DNA of 42,500 nt from Symbiodinium natans (Eukaryota; Sar; Dinophyceae; Suessiales; Symbiodiniaceae), in contig CAJNDS010002213.1 in assembly GCA_905221605.1 (NCBI GenBank), positions 836,636-879,135 of the forward strand. The letters run 5' to 3'. Under the pieces are notes generated by a model. The model did no database searches. It saw only the letters and a program-made list of their open reading frames with translations, and had not been told where the DNA came from. Both the position numbers and the translations under genes were made by a program. Positions within the stretch are counted from its first letter, which is position 1. Each line of letters begins with the position of its first letter. Shown here piece after piece: positions 1 to 9,262 of the stretch.

Positions 1-90
1 GAAACCCTAAACCCAACCAAATCCCCAAATGTGACCGAAAATGAAGTTGTACCCTTTTGGATGGTTCCTGTAGACAGATTCAGAGTAGCC

Positions 91-282
91 CTAGTCTGGG
101 AAGTGCCCAGCTAGGTACCCTACCAATCCCGTAAAGGAGTACACAGTGGGATCTAGGGTGCCTCTAGTTCCCCAATTCTCGATCAAGAACCCAAAAGCGA
201 AAAAAGGGAGCTGCCAAGCAGCCGCAACAGATATCATCCGACCATCTGCTTCGTAGTGCAAAGCAGCATGCCTCGGGAGCTT
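91..282 (-). CDS. Candidate 3' exon of an unidentified membrane-like protein
   Basis: The minus-strand frame is open from about 282 down to a stop at 91. It reads as ordinary protein: a polar start (HYEADGRM), then a hydrophobic stretch (VAAAWQLPFFAFGFLI), then a short tail ending GYLAGHFPD. The hydrophobic stretch is long enough for one membrane segment. The same frame stays open upstream to 402, but there it is proline-rich and reads through low-complexity DNA, so the exon probably starts near 282. It would be the last exon of a minus-strand gene whose other candidate exons lie at 648-3,927. I do not recognise the protein. No start codon or promoter was found, and coding status is inferred from composition only. 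Confidence 0.3.
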   Translation of the reverse strand, partial: KLPRHAALHYEADGRMISVAAAWQLPFFAFGFLIENWGTRGTLDPTVYSFTGLVGYLAGHFPD

Positions 283-467
283 GGGAAAGGGGAGTCTAGG
301 CTGAGGTGGGGGAAAGGGGAGTCTAGGCTGGGGTTCAGACTTTAGGGTGTGGGGTTTACGAGTGAGCAGCACACTACCGCGACCCGAAAACTCCCAACCC
401 ACAACCCCCAGTTCAGCTTTGCTGTGATTCGAGGGGGCTCAACATGGCGGATCCCCTAAAGCCCTAA

Positions 468-622
468 AACCCCGAAAACCCTGAAACCCTAAACCCTATA
501 AACCCCCAAAGGACATCTTTCCGGTGCCTCTAGGCCTTTTCAAGCTAGAGGCTTTGGGGCTTAGGGTTGGTCTGGGATTTAGGGGTTTAGGGGGTTTAGG
601 GTTTGAGGAGTTTAGGGTTTAA
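468..622. repeat. Degenerate telomere-like repeats, both orientations
   Basis: CCCTAAA-like units at 468-510 are followed by TTTAGGG-like units at 557-622, separated by about 45 bp of unique DNA. The units are impure (extra G or C, TTTGAGG variants), as expected for old interstitial telomere-like sequence. Confidence 0.7.
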
Positions 623-647
623 GGGTCGGGGGGGTGGGAGGAGGGTC

Positions 648-741
648 ACAGATTTGCCAGCCGCTTTCCGAGCGCTGCACTTCCCCAGGACACTCGACAG
701 CATGTTGACCGTCGTTGACACATCCACCGGCTGGCCTTCAC
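648..741 (-). CDS. Candidate internal exon, unidentified protein
   Basis: The minus strand reads GEGQPVDVSTTVNMLSSVLG followed by KCSARKAAGKSV without a stop. The segment begins directly after a CAG acceptor (complement of 742-744), which is preceded by CCCTAAAT from the adjoining repeat array. A GC donor is possible inside the AAAGCGGCTGGCAAAT stretch. The alternation of hydrophobic and polar residues is protein-like, unlike the repeat-derived frames around it. I do not recognise the family. It fits as one exon of a minus-strand gene with repeat-filled introns. Confidence 0.3.
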
Positions 742-745
742 CTGA

Positions 746-892
746 TTTAGGGTGTAGGTGTAGGGTTTAGGGTTTAGGGTTTAGGGTTTAGGGTTTCGGG
801 TTTCGGGTTTAGGGTTTAGGGTTTAGGGTTTAGGGTTTAGGGTTTAGGGTTTAGGGTTTAGGGTTTAGGGTTTAGGGTTTAGGGTTTAGTTT
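746..892. repeat. TTTAGGG array (about 20 units)
   Basis: Mostly perfect head-to-tail TTTAGGG on the plus strand, with a few TTTCGGG variants. This is the plant/dinoflagellate-type telomere unit in an internal position. On the minus strand it ends right at the CAG acceptor of the 648-741 exon candidate. Confidence 0.95.
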
Positions 893-1019
893 GAGCTTTG
901 ATTCGGTGGCTGTTGTCGGAGACTGAAACTCATGGGGCTCATGGCTTCGAGGTGTCGCGGCGAAGGTCTGAGTTCAGGGCCCAGAGCTAAGGGCCTGAAC
1001 CCCGAAACAACCCAAACCC

Positions 1020-1056
1020 CTCCCTAAACCCTAAACCCTAAACCCTAAACCCTAAA
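1020..1056. repeat. Short CCCTAAA array
   Basis: Five CCCTAAA units, opposite in orientation to the array at 746-892. The 130 bp between them is open on the minus strand in part (QTFAATPRSHEPHEF) and may be another exon; this is weak. Confidence 0.9.
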
Positions 1057-1294
1057 CTGTGGCCACAGAGTCAACACAAGGTTGTACACGGCAAGGGCCA
1101 CGGACCTCAAGAAACCCAGGGTTCAGGTTTCAGGGTTTCGGATTGAGGTTCTTGGGTTTAGGGGTTGAGGGGGCTTAGGATTCAAGGTCTTGGGGTTTAG
1201 GGGTTTTAGGGGCCTAGGATTGAGGGCTTTTGGGGGGTTTAGGGTTGAGGATTTTGGGGGCTCAGGGGGTCGGGGTCTAGGGGCTCGGAGGGCT

Positions 1295-1405
1295 TGCGGT
1301 CACTGCGGGGACACGAGGCCGCGGCCGCCCCCGGCTGCCCACTTGGTTGGCTTTGTCGAGCCCTTGCGTTCCCCAAGAGTCGTAGAAGTCGCTTCGGGTT
1401 TTGTG
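1295..1405 (-). CDS. Candidate internal exon, unidentified protein
   Basis: The minus strand reads SDFYDSWGTQGLDKANQVGS and continues into an arginine/proline-rich stretch. The first 20 residues look like normal protein; the rest is GC-rich and less convincing. The ORF runs on into TTCGGG repeats on its upstream side, which cannot be coding. No family recognised. Confidence 0.25.
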
Positions 1406-1524
1406 GCTTTCGGGTTTACGGTTTAGGGCTTCGGGCTTAGGATTTAGGGCTTCAGACTTCGGGTTGGAAGATGCTTCGGGCTTCGGGCTCCAGGCAGACG
1501 GGGCTAGGGTTTGGCTTGTGAAGC

Positions 1525-1634
1525 CCATTCCTGCGAAACGAGATCCACAAGTGGCAATGTACCCTGGCTCCACCGCCCCTCCTCGGACCTCCCTGAACTT
1601 AGGCCTGTGGAGGTCGCAGCTGTGGCTGTCTGCA
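1525..1634 (-). CDS. Candidate internal exon, unidentified protein
   Basis: On the minus strand a CTAAACTGCAG acceptor, whose CTAAA comes from the neighbouring telomere-like array, leads into TATAATSTGLSSGRSEEGRW and then SQGTLPLVDLVSQEWASQ with no stop. The plus strand of the same island is also open in one frame, so the strand is not certain. The minus reading agrees with the surrounding exon candidates. No family recognised. Confidence 0.3.
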
Positions 1635-1890
1635 GTTTAGGGTTTAGGGCTTGGGGCTAGTTTAGGGTTTAGGGTTTAGGGCTTAGGGTTTAGGGCTTAG
1701 GGTTTAGGGTTTAGGGTTTAGGGTTTAGGGTTTAGGGTTTAGGGTTTAGGGTTTAGGGTTTAGGGTTTAGGGTTTAGGGTTTAGGGTTTAGGGTTTAGGG
1801 TTTAGGGTTTAGGGTTTAGGGTTTAGGGTTTAGGGTTTAGGGTTTAGGGTTTAGGGTTTAGGTTTAGGGTTTAGGGCTTAGGGTTTAGGG
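1635..1890. repeat. Longest TTTAGGG array in the window
   Basis: About 36 head-to-tail units on the plus strand, mostly perfect, with TTTAGGGC variants near both ends. It is long enough to cross-hybridise with true telomeres, but unique sequence lies on both sides. Confidence 0.97.
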
Positions 1891-2565
1891 GGCGTTGGGC
1901 TCGATTCCTGATGGGTTAGGAATTTTTGAAGGCAGGTCGACCTAAGTGGCATGGCTACCGGGTCCTGATCTCGGGTATTCTGGGATTGACTCACCGCCCC
2001 CTGACCCTAACCCCCGCCTTCAAAGAAATCTGGAAATACCCGCAAAAAACCCTCAACTAGAGAAGCAGCCAAAGTCCCCGCCTCGTGTGCATCTGTCCCG
2101 ATCTCCTCCAAAAGTCCCGCCTGCCACAGGGACTGGGGGAAGAATCCTAAACCCTCTGGCCTCAGAAGGGGTCGGAAACCCCGGTCCAGATGGTGATCCA
2201 CTGGAAGTGGACCCTTCCAGCCTTTCACGAAACAAACTCTCAGCACCCAAATCTCCAAAGCGCTGGTCCGCACACCCCTGCCACACGAAACAGCCCTGAA
2301 ACCCCAAGCCCTAAAATCCCAGACCCTGAAACCCCTCCACCCCAAAGCCCTAACCCGACTCCCAAGGCCCCCGGCCGGCAGCATGGCTTCCACAGGGCAG
2401 GGCGGGTCGGCCGGAAGCAGTCGCGCCTCGGCGGGAAGAGGTATTGGGGGGGGGGGGGGGGCGGGTTAAGGGCCCCAGACTCACAAGGTGCCCCCCCCGC
2501 AAAGCTCGGACTCCTGGAGCCACAGCCCTCCACCCTAAAGCCCCAAAGCCTAGAGCCTAAACACT
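1891..2565. other. GC-rich unique DNA, no supported gene
   Basis: Unique GC-rich sequence with scattered CCCTAAA-like hexamers and a run of about 18 G at 2,447-2,462. ORFs on both strands are rich in proline, serine and glycine and contradict each other, so none is called. Confidence 0.6.
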
Positions 2566-2668
2566 AAAGCTTCCTGAACAACAGAGTTCCTAGGCACCGG
2601 GCACGCTCAGCACAGTGACTGGGGCTCCGCACCTCACTGTCTGCATAAGGCACAGGCTCCGGCTCAGC
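2566..2668 (-). CDS. Candidate internal exon, unidentified protein
   Basis: After a CATCAG acceptor the minus strand reads AEPEPVPYADSEVRSPSHCA and then ERARCLGTLLFRKL, with no stop and a charged, non-repetitive composition. Possible donors are a GT and a GA site near the end. The island is bounded by GGGTTTGGGG repeats. No family recognised. Confidence 0.3.
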
Positions 2669-2681
2669 CTGATGCTTGCGG

Positions 2682-2770
2682 TTTAGGGCTTGGGGTTGGG
2701 GTTTGGGGTTTGGGGTTTAGGGTTTAGGGTTTAATTTTAAATTTGGGGTTTAGGGTTTTGGGTTTAGGGG
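2682..2770. repeat. TTTGGGG/TTTAGGG array
   Basis: Mixed GGGTTTGGGG and GGGTTTAGGG units, with a short AT-rich interruption (TTTAATTTTAAATTTGG). Confidence 0.85.
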
Positions 2771-2772
2771 CA

Positions 2773-2883
2773 GCCGCCAGAACTAGAGACACGTCAGTGG
2801 TTCTTTCCATTGGGGTCTCTTTTGGGGGTCCTTCTTTCAATGGTGCCGTACGATTCGTGGGACTCAAGAAGGACCTAGTTTAG
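2773..2883. other. Coding-like island, strand ambiguous
   Basis: The plus strand reads ARTRDTSVVLSIGVSFGGPS, then FNGAVRFVGLKKDLV and a stop at 2,881. The minus strand is also open (SFLSPTNRTAPLKEGPPKET). Both look protein-like, so only one can be right. A minus-strand exon would agree with the neighbours; a plus-strand one would be a separate gene end. Confidence 0.3.
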
Positions 2884-3042
2884 GGAACTACCCACATGAA
2901 GCCCTTGACCGGGCTTTGAGGTTGGAGGCCTGGGGAGGCCCAAATCCCAGAGCCCGCTCCAGACCCACACACCTACCCCTACAAAGAAGGACCTTCATCC
3001 CGACATCCACCCTTCCACCCTGAACCCTAGATCTCAAGCACC

Positions 3043-3103
3043 CCTAAACCCTAAACCCTAAACCCTAAACCCTAAACCCTAAACCCTAAACCCTAACCCC
3101 CAA
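3043..3103. repeat. CCCTAAA array
   Basis: About eight perfect CCCTAAA units on the plus strand, opposite to the arrays at 1,635 and 3,253. Confidence 0.95.
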
Positions 3104-3127
3104 ACCCTTAATCACCCCTAAGCCTCA

Positions 3128-3220
3128 ACCCTTCGAAACCACTCGTGTGTCCTCGCCTCCGTCGTCTCGCTCCCATCAAACCACTCCTGGATGCAACGCT
3201 TCGGAGCTTGCGGGGCTTTA
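3128..3220 (-). CDS. Candidate internal exon, unidentified protein
   Basis: The minus strand reads SKAPQAPKRCIQEWFDGSET followed by TEARTHEWFRRV. It is open and charged, with tryptophan and glutamate in a natural-looking mix. The frame stops as soon as it enters CCCTAAA-type repeats. No family recognised. Confidence 0.3.
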
Positions 3221-3252
3221 GAGGGTTCTGAGGGTTTCGGGGGGTGGATTTT

Positions 3253-3350
3253 AGGGTTTAGGGTTTAGGGTTTAGGGTTTAGGGTTTAGGGTTTAGGGTT
3301 TAGGGTTTAGGGTTTAGGGTTTAGGGTTTCGGGTTTAGGGTTTAGGGTTT
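3253..3350. repeat. TTTAGGG array
   Basis: About 14 head-to-tail units with one TTTCGGG variant. Confidence 0.95.
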
Positions 3351-3369
3351 TCTTAATTTAGAGGGTTTA

Positions 3370-3481
3370 GGCGATTCTGAGCAGGTCCACCTCTCGGAGA
3401 TGGGTTCCCTGGTAAGAGCCGCCTTGCGCTTGGCCCAACAGGGCGACCCCTGCACTGGCAAACTCGGAACCTTTCACAGCT
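3370..3481 (-). CDS. Candidate internal exon, unidentified protein
   Basis: The minus strand reads AVKGSEFASAGVALLGQAQG, then GSYQGTHLREVDLLRIA, and stops in the TAA of the adjoining repeat. A GT donor follows CTCCGAGAG, which would end the exon after HLRE, and an AAG acceptor precedes GCTGTG. Composition is protein-like. No family recognised. Confidence 0.3.
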
Positions 3482-3485
3482 TGAA

Positions 3486-3625
3486 CCCGAAACCCGAAAC
3501 CCTAAACCCTTAAACCCTTAAACCCTTAAACCCTAAACCCTAAACCCTAAACCCATAAACCCTCAACCCTCAACCCTAAACCCTAAACCCTAAACCCTAA
3601 ACCCTTAACCCTTAAACCCTGAACC
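3486..3625. repeat. CCCTAAA array with TTAAACCC variants
   Basis: Plus-strand CCCTAAA units mixed with CCCTTAAA and CCCTCAA variants. Confidence 0.93.
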
Positions 3626-3703
3626 CTGTACCCTTCGGACCCCCGAACCCGCGACCACAAGGTCTCAGAGCCCCTACAGGCACTGCAAGGATGGTGGTGG
3701 GAG

Positions 3704-3850
3704 GGTTTAGGGTTTAGGGTTTAGGGTCTAGGGTTTAGGGTTTAGGGTTTAGGGTTTAGGGTTTAGGGTTTAGGGTTTAGGGTTTGGGGTTGAGGTCTGA
3801 GGTTTGAGGCTTGAGGTTTGAGGCTTGAGGCTTGAGGTTTGGGATGTAGG
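3704..3850. repeat. TTTAGGG array grading into TTGAGGC/TTTGAGG
   Basis: Clean TTTAGGG to about 3,785, then a diverged TTGAGG-type tail. The variant tail keeps minus-strand frames open and creates spurious ORFs. Confidence 0.9.
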
Positions 3851-3872
3851 ACTTGGGGTTGGGGCTTGGCGC

Positions 3873-3927
3873 CTCGCAGCCGACGCCATAGTTCTGGCTG
3901 CCTGCACATCGCTCGGAGGCTGCCAAG
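3873..3927 (-). CDS. Candidate short exon with good splice sites
   Basis: On the minus strand a pyrimidine-rich CCCTCTCTCAACAG acceptor leads into a 55-nt segment reading LAASERCAGSQNYGVGCE, followed by GAG|GC, the donor type common in dinoflagellates. This is one of the better exon candidates because both splice sites are plausible. No family recognised. Confidence 0.35.
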
Positions 3928-4009
3928 CTGTTGAGAGAGGGGACAAGTAGGCTAAACAGACGAGTTGGATGCGCTGCACACGACGCCCTTTTCAGGTTTG
4001 TGGATTGAG

Positions 4010-4600
4010 GCTTCAGAGTATGTGTACAAAAGCAAAAAAATATATGTAACAAGAGAGAAAAATGCTTTGCAAGTCGATTAGTTGTGAAACGCAATGTATT
4101 TGAGTGAGTTTATGCCTTTATTATCTTCAGGTGCATACCTGACTTCAATGACTTCCCAGCTACGAAAATCAAGAAAGTCATGATCAAAATGGAAGGCAAT
4201 CCAGAGGACGATAATTATAATGATCAATTGACATGTGAAATATATTCCTGGATCTTGCATTCAAAAAAAAAAGCGAACAAGAGCCCGAAACTTAATGTCA
4301 TTCGTTGGACTTTCTCATTGATTTGGGAAATTAATGGGTTTTTTTCACGCGCTTCAATGATTGAAAAATTTCGTGCCCCTCAGATAACACTGAATACATA
4401 CGGCATTTTGGGGCCCCTAAACCTCAACCCTTTTGAGGATTGGGGCTGCGGGTTTTGTTTTTTTTTGGGGGGGGGGGGGGGGGGGGCGAGGTTGTGCCAA
4501 GGTGCCTCCATCCCATGCCAGCTTGCTTGGCATCCAGAAATCCCTGGGCAGCATCCCCAAATCTATCAGCCCACGTGTGAGTAAGGTTGAAACGCACCCC
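4010..4600. other. AT-rich island, open on both strands
   Basis: Base composition changes sharply to AT-rich at 4,020-4,400. The plus frame at about 4,112-4,584 reads IPDFNDFPATKIKKVMIKME and goes on with GNPEDDNYNDQLTCEIYSWI, ending in a G-run. The minus frame at 4,078-4,260 includes FDHDFLDFRSWEVIEVRYAP. Both look protein-like. A run of about 22 G at 4,467-4,487 interrupts the plus frame. Codon composition is unlike the GC-rich islands nearby, suggesting different origin. Not recognised. Confidence 0.35.
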
Positions 4601-4679
4601 AAGGCTCAAAACGCCTTCAAGATAGCTCCCTTTATGCTAGGAAGGACGACATACGTACATATGAACATATGAACACATA

Positions 4680-4709
4680 CAGACACACACACACACACAC
4701 ACACACTCC

Positions 4710-4740
<31 letters not shown>

Positions 4741-4745
4741 GTATG
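4680..4745. repeat. (AC)n and (AT)n microsatellites
   Basis: A CA dinucleotide run at 4,682-4,707 is followed by TA-rich repeats to about 4,745. The ORFs through it are artefacts. Confidence 0.95.
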
Positions 4746-5160
4746 TATTTATTTTTCTACATGCATATACACTACGATATGCAGATATACATACACATTT
4801 ACGAAGCCGCTGCACGATTTTGGGGGGGGGGGAGGGAAGTTAAAGGTCGAGAGTTCAGGGTTCAGGGTTAGTAAGCCTGAATATGGAACTGAGACGGTGC
4901 GCTCCCAAAAACACAACCCCCAAGCCCCCGAACCCCGAAACCCCTAAGAAAACATTTGGGCTCAGTGCCTCGCGTTGTGGAATGTGACTTCAAACTTGCA
5001 GGGCTTTTGCCCCAAGCAACTTTGCCCCAAGCAACTTTGCAACAGCCGCCTTTCTTGTCCCTCTTAGCCAAACTACAATACGGCCGTTGCACTCGACAAG
5101 CGGGCAGCACAGTGCCCAGAGGACCTAAAAGTAGCAATGAGTCGTCATGCTGGCAGCAGT
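4746..5160. other. Unique DNA without a supported gene
   Basis: Contains a G-run at 4,821-4,831 and a short direct repeat GCCCCAAGCAACTTT at about 5,009-5,037. No reading frame stands out. Confidence 0.5.
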
Positions 5161-5200
5161 GCTGCAAGAAGTAGTAGCAGTAGTAGTAGCAGCAGTAGTG

Positions 5201-5240
<40 letters not shown>
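5161..5240. repeat. (AGT)n trinucleotide repeat
   Basis: Imperfect AGT/AGC repeats becoming pure from about 5,200. Confidence 0.95.
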
Positions 5241-5390
5241 GAGGAATTTATTCTTAGGAGTAGTTCTAACAAGAACAAAATAATAGCCACAATCACAGTA
5301 CTGAGAAGACAGGGCCCCAGCTGACCGGCAACGCCCGCCTGGGTGCAAGCAAGGATGGACGCGTGCAGCTTTCTGGGCTTGGGCGTTCAG

Positions 5391-5512
5391 GGTATAGGGG
5401 TTTGGGGGTCTAGGGTGTAGGGTTCTGGGGTTTAGGGTTTAGGGTTTCGGGTTTGGGGTTTAGGGTTTGGGGTTTAGGGTTTAGGGTTCTAGGTTTAGGG
5501 TTTAGGATTCAG
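5391..5512. repeat. Degenerate TTTAGGG array
   Basis: TTTAGGG mixed with TTTGGGG, TTTCGGG and TTCTAGG variants. Confidence 0.85.
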
Positions 5513-6098
5513 TTTCAGGCTGTGGGTTGGGCTGGGGTTCTGAGGCCTAGCATTCAGGATGCCACGGCCTGAACCGCAGACCCCACGCGATCCCTCACTG
5601 CAACGGCTCAAGAATCCTCGAACTCAGCAGTGATGTTGTTGCACTTGATATACATTGTACACTACACCCTCAACCCTAAACCCTAAATCCTAAACCCTAA
5701 ACCCTAAACCCTAAACCCTAAACCCTAAACCCCCAGTTGTGCTACTCAAAGTGCAGCCTGCCACATGGCCGAGGTCATCCTGGCTGTCCTTGGTCTGGGG
5801 GCTGTAGGATCTTGGCCTAAACCCTCATCCCTAAACCCTAAATCCTAAACCCTAAACCCTAAACCCTAAACCCTCAACCCTAAACCTCAATCCTAAACCC
5901 TAAACCCGAGTCCCGATTGGGATTTAGCAATTTTGAGGGGTCTTGGCTCCCTAGGGTAGAGGTTTGGGGCTGCATCGGCAAGGAACCTCACTTCCTGCAC
6001 ATATCTGGAGATGAACCTCCTGAACCGTTTAGCACTTGGGTCTAGGGTTTTGGCCCCAAACAAACCGCTTGAGTCTCCTTACACAGCGTTCAGAGAGT
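5513..6098. repeat. CCCTAAA arrays around short unique islands
   Basis: CCCTAAA arrays at 5,665-5,733 and 5,818-5,908 flank an 85-bp unique island. The rest is unique GC-rich DNA with no convincing frame. Confidence 0.7.
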
Positions 6099-6311
6099 TT
6101 AGGGCTTTTGGGGCTTCGCAGCCCCTAAGATCCGAAACTCTAAGCCGCCCTGACGAGTGAGTCTGTGCTTCCGAGGCTCCTGGTTGACAAACCCAGCTCT
6201 CGGAATTGAAATCCCTACGTGTGGGATGCAAAGGAACACGAAGAAGTTCCCGGCGAACGTACCCGTGTAAGTGTGCCCAATGGAGGAGTGGACTACAGCG
6301 ATTGCCGACAT
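6099..6311 (-). CDS. Small ORF or exon, unidentified
   Basis: A 70-codon minus-strand ORF starts at a true ATG (complement of 6,309-6,311). It reads MSAIAVVHSSIGHTYTGTFA, then a hydrophobic segment (GNFFVFLCIPHVGISI), then a basic tail. The frame stays open upstream of the ATG (CTPPPSARCQSKNL), so the ATG may not be the true start. It stops on entering CCC-rich sequence. The hydrophobic stretch could be a membrane segment. Not recognised. Confidence 0.3.
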   Translation of the reverse strand: MSAIAVVHSSIGHTYTGTFAGNFFVFLCIPHVGISIPRAGFVNQEPRKHRLTRQGGLEFRILGAAKPQKP

Positions 6312-6361
6312 GAGGTTCTTGCTTTGGCATCGAGCCGAAGGCGGCGGCGTGCAAACTGAGG

Positions 6362-6550
6362 CTTTAGGGTCCAGGGTTTAGGGTTTAGGGTTTAGGGTTT
6401 AGGGTTTAGGGTTTAGGGTTTGGGGCTTCTCCTTGGCGTTTCGGCTTTGCGGTTGGGGATGCACTGCAGGGTTCGACGTTTAGGGCCAGCAGGGTTTAGG
6501 GTTCAGGGTTTAGGGTTTAGGGTTTAGGGTTTAGGGTTTAGGGTTTTGGG
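6362..6550. repeat. Two TTTAGGG arrays
   Basis: Arrays at 6,362-6,424 and 6,490-6,550 are separated by about 65 bp of unique DNA. Confidence 0.92.
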
Positions 6551-7377
6551 GGTTCACGTCCTTCAACCGCCAACCCGCGTCCATTTTGTGCCCCACCCTG
6601 TTGCAGCCAACATGTGTGGGAAGGGGTTGTTCCAAACTGAGCCCAAGAACCACCATCCAGAGGTCCTTGATCCCTAAACCCTCAATCCGGGAGCTGAGCC
6701 CTGAACCTTAAGAACCTCTAGGAGCACAACCCTACTTGCAAAACCTCTAGGAGCACAAGCCCTTCTCCTGGAACAACCTCTGCCGCTCTCTTCTCTGCTT
6801 GGACCTCTCTTCGAGAGCGTCGCAACTTTTTTGGGGTGCTAAAGGAGACTGCGGGATCCGCAGGGCCGCCCGACGCTGAAAGCAGAACGGTTCAGGGTTC
6901 AATAAACATGGGGGGTCGACGAAAATACGGGGACCCCTCAATCTAGCCCTTAAGTAGTGGGGGGTTCCCTTATAACAAGGACCCCAACAAGGTACCCCTA
7001 ATTTCGGGAGCCCCCAAGTAGGAATGGTCATCGTTGTAGTAAAAATGGTAAGAGTCACAAAGGTTCATCATGAAGCATGAAGAATCATGATGACGGATCA
7101 TGATGACGACTGTGATAGCGATCGTGACGATGATGGTAGTGGGCATGTGATGATGGTGACCATGTGATGATGGTGATGATGGTACTGGCACGGTACTCGT
7201 GACCATGCTGACAATGATGACAATGACAACATGCTGCTGATGAAATTCGGTTGCGCGCTTCGATCGAAGCACATGGTGACTACCTTTCGTTGCTATGCTT
7301 GGTCCTATCCGTTGTTGTTACTGTCGCTGCTGCACTAGCTCCGTATGCCCTTCCTTCCTTACTGTTTCCGTGTGTTC
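6551..7377. other. Unique DNA plus ATGATG-type low complexity
   Basis: Unique sequence to about 7,020, then ATG/GTG-rich imperfect trinucleotide repeats at 7,060-7,240. Frames through the repeat give His/Ile/Val-rich peptides and are not called. Confidence 0.6.
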
Positions 7378-7552
7378 TTTCCTTCCCTCCTTCCCTCCTT
7401 CCCTCCTTCCCTCCTTAATCTCCTTCCCTCCTTCCCTCCTTCCCTCCTTCCCTCCTTCCCTCCTTCCCTCCTTAATCTCCTTCCCTCCTTCCCTCCTTCC
7501 CTCCTTCCCTCCTTCCCTCCTTCCCTCCTTAATCTCCTTCCCTCCTTGCTTC
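7378..7552. repeat. CCCTCCTT satellite with 57-bp higher-order period
   Basis: CCTTCCCT units are interrupted by TTAATCTCC at about 7,416, 7,473 and 7,530, spaced exactly 57 bp. Because 57 is divisible by 3 the array stays open and yields a 19-residue repeat peptide. Confidence 0.93.
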
Positions 7553-7586
7553 GTCTCATCCCTCCGTACTCATTGCCTATGAACAA

Positions 7587-8162
7587 GCTGCTTGATGCCT
7601 TAGCTACGACAAGGAGGCTCGCGAAGCTGAAGCCTCAGAAGCCAAGCGCGCAGAACCCCCAAAAACCCTCTCAGGCTCCAAGCTGGGTCAGCCCTCGGGT
7701 CCTACAGGCTGCGCGCCTCATGAGCGAGGCACCGCCATCTTCTTTGAACAAGCTGCCAGTCTTTGGCGGCAATATTTGTGACGGCTGCTGGGGCTCAGCT
7801 CTGGGAATTCTGGGAATTTTCACAGGGCGCTGCATAGAGGGCTGCTTAGGCTGGAGGGCTTCCGGGTGCCCCTTGCATGGCTCCATCCTGGGGCTCAGGG
7901 GCTGGGAGCGGATCGGCTGCGGCGCCGCCTCACGCGGGGGCATTGGAGCGACCTGCGGGAGGAGTTCGAGGCTTCGTTTCGGCGAAATTTCGAAACTTCG
8001 GGTCTAGGGGCGCCAACCAAAAAAAGGCGATGTCAAGGCCCCCAAGAAGCAAGCGTTCAGAACTTGGGGCACTTGGGGCCCAACACCCGAACCAAAGCCT
8101 CTGGAGTTGAAAAGAGGGGGGTGCATTTTCATTTAGGAGAAGAGAAGGGTCCTCAACCTTGA
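7587..8162 (+). CDS. Coding-like region, possible two exons, unidentified
   Basis: In one plus frame two separated segments look like protein: YDKEAREAEASEAKRAEPPK from 7,605, and GADRLRRRLTRGHWSDLREE followed by FEASFRRNFETSG near 7,890-7,990. The second has the pattern of an amphipathic helix. An in-frame stop lies between them, so they would need an intron or are a broken gene. Another plus frame is open from 7,345 to 8,007, but it starts inside the CCCTCCTT satellite. Not recognised. Confidence 0.22.
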
Positions 8163-9262
8163 GGGCTTAGGTGTAAGTTTTGGGGTTTGGGGCTTAGGGC
8201 TTAGGGTACGCAGCTTGCGGATAAGGATGGTCCTCAGCCCGTTAGGGTTTAGGGCTTGTGGGTTTCATCCTTGCCCAAGACTCACAACCGAGCTTCCGAC
8301 CTTCCTTGATTGCCGGGAGGCTGCTCACCGCCTCGTTGCAGGAGGTTTGTGGGTTTTGGGGACAAGGGTTTAGGGTTTTAGGGTTTTAGGGTTTAGGGTT
8401 CAGGGTTCAGGGTTCGGGGTTTTGGGTTTAAGGTTTAGGGTTTGGGGTTTGGGGTTTGGGGTTTGGGGTTTGGGGTTTGGGGCTGGGGGCTTGGGGTTTG
8501 GGATTTCCCTGACATGTGCTTCAGCTTCAATCTTAGGGTGGTTTCATGGTCCCTTCATACGGGGAATCTAGTTGGGGAAGCCCTTGTCTGTCTCTATAAA
8601 CAAACCCAAGGGCCCACACACTTCAGAACCCTCTTCAGCAAAGTAAGGGACCAAATGTCAGGGACTTCTTGGCGACCCTCAGCAGAGAACCTACAGGCTG
8701 AGACCCCAATACCCTCAAGCCCAAAAAAGGGGTTTGGGGTGTAGGGTTTAGGGCTTAGGGCTTAGGGTTTAAGGGTTTAGGGTTCAGGGTTTGGGGTGTA
8801 GGCTGCTTCCTGCGACTCAGATCAGGCCCGACCGGACCCCCCTAAACGCCTTCAAAAGCCGCAAAAAAACCCATGAAGCCTGAAACCCTAAAACCTTAAA
8901 GCCCTAGAACCCTGAAACCTTGAACCCCAAACCCCAAACCCTAAACCCTAAACCCTAAACCCCAAACCCCAAACCCCAAACCCTGCAGAAAACTGCAGGG
9001 AGCTACGACCTGCTCGATCAAGGAGAGGTCGACTTTGGGGCGGTCAGAAAGAGCCTGGCTCCTGCGGAGGTCGTGGAGGTTTGGGTTAAGGAATTTTAAA
9101 GTTCAGGGGGTTTTGGGTTTAGGGTGTAGGGGGCTTAGGGGGTTTTGGGGGTGTGGATGAAAGATTTTTAATCTTGAGGTGGTTTAGGGGGGTTTAGGGT
9201 TTAGGGGGTTCGGGGTTTAGTGTGTAAGGGGTTTCGGGGGCTTAGGGGTTTAGGAGTTCTTG
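8163..9262. repeat. Telomere-variant repeats and short unique islands
   Basis: GGGTTTGGGG/TTTAGGG arrays at 8,360-8,495 and 8,735-8,800, a CCCTAAA/CCCCAAA array at 8,884-8,985, and degenerate GGGTTTAG at 9,100-9,250. The islands between show no convincing frame. Confidence 0.75.

Noticed and set aside
1635-1890. TTTAGGG array as a true chromosome end, or as a CRISPR-like array
   Set aside because: Unique sequence continues on both sides, and the units are contiguous heptamers without spacers.
7345-7600. Repetitive FPPSLLPS ORF
   Set aside because: Artefact of the CCCTCCTT satellite, whose 57-bp period happens to keep frame.
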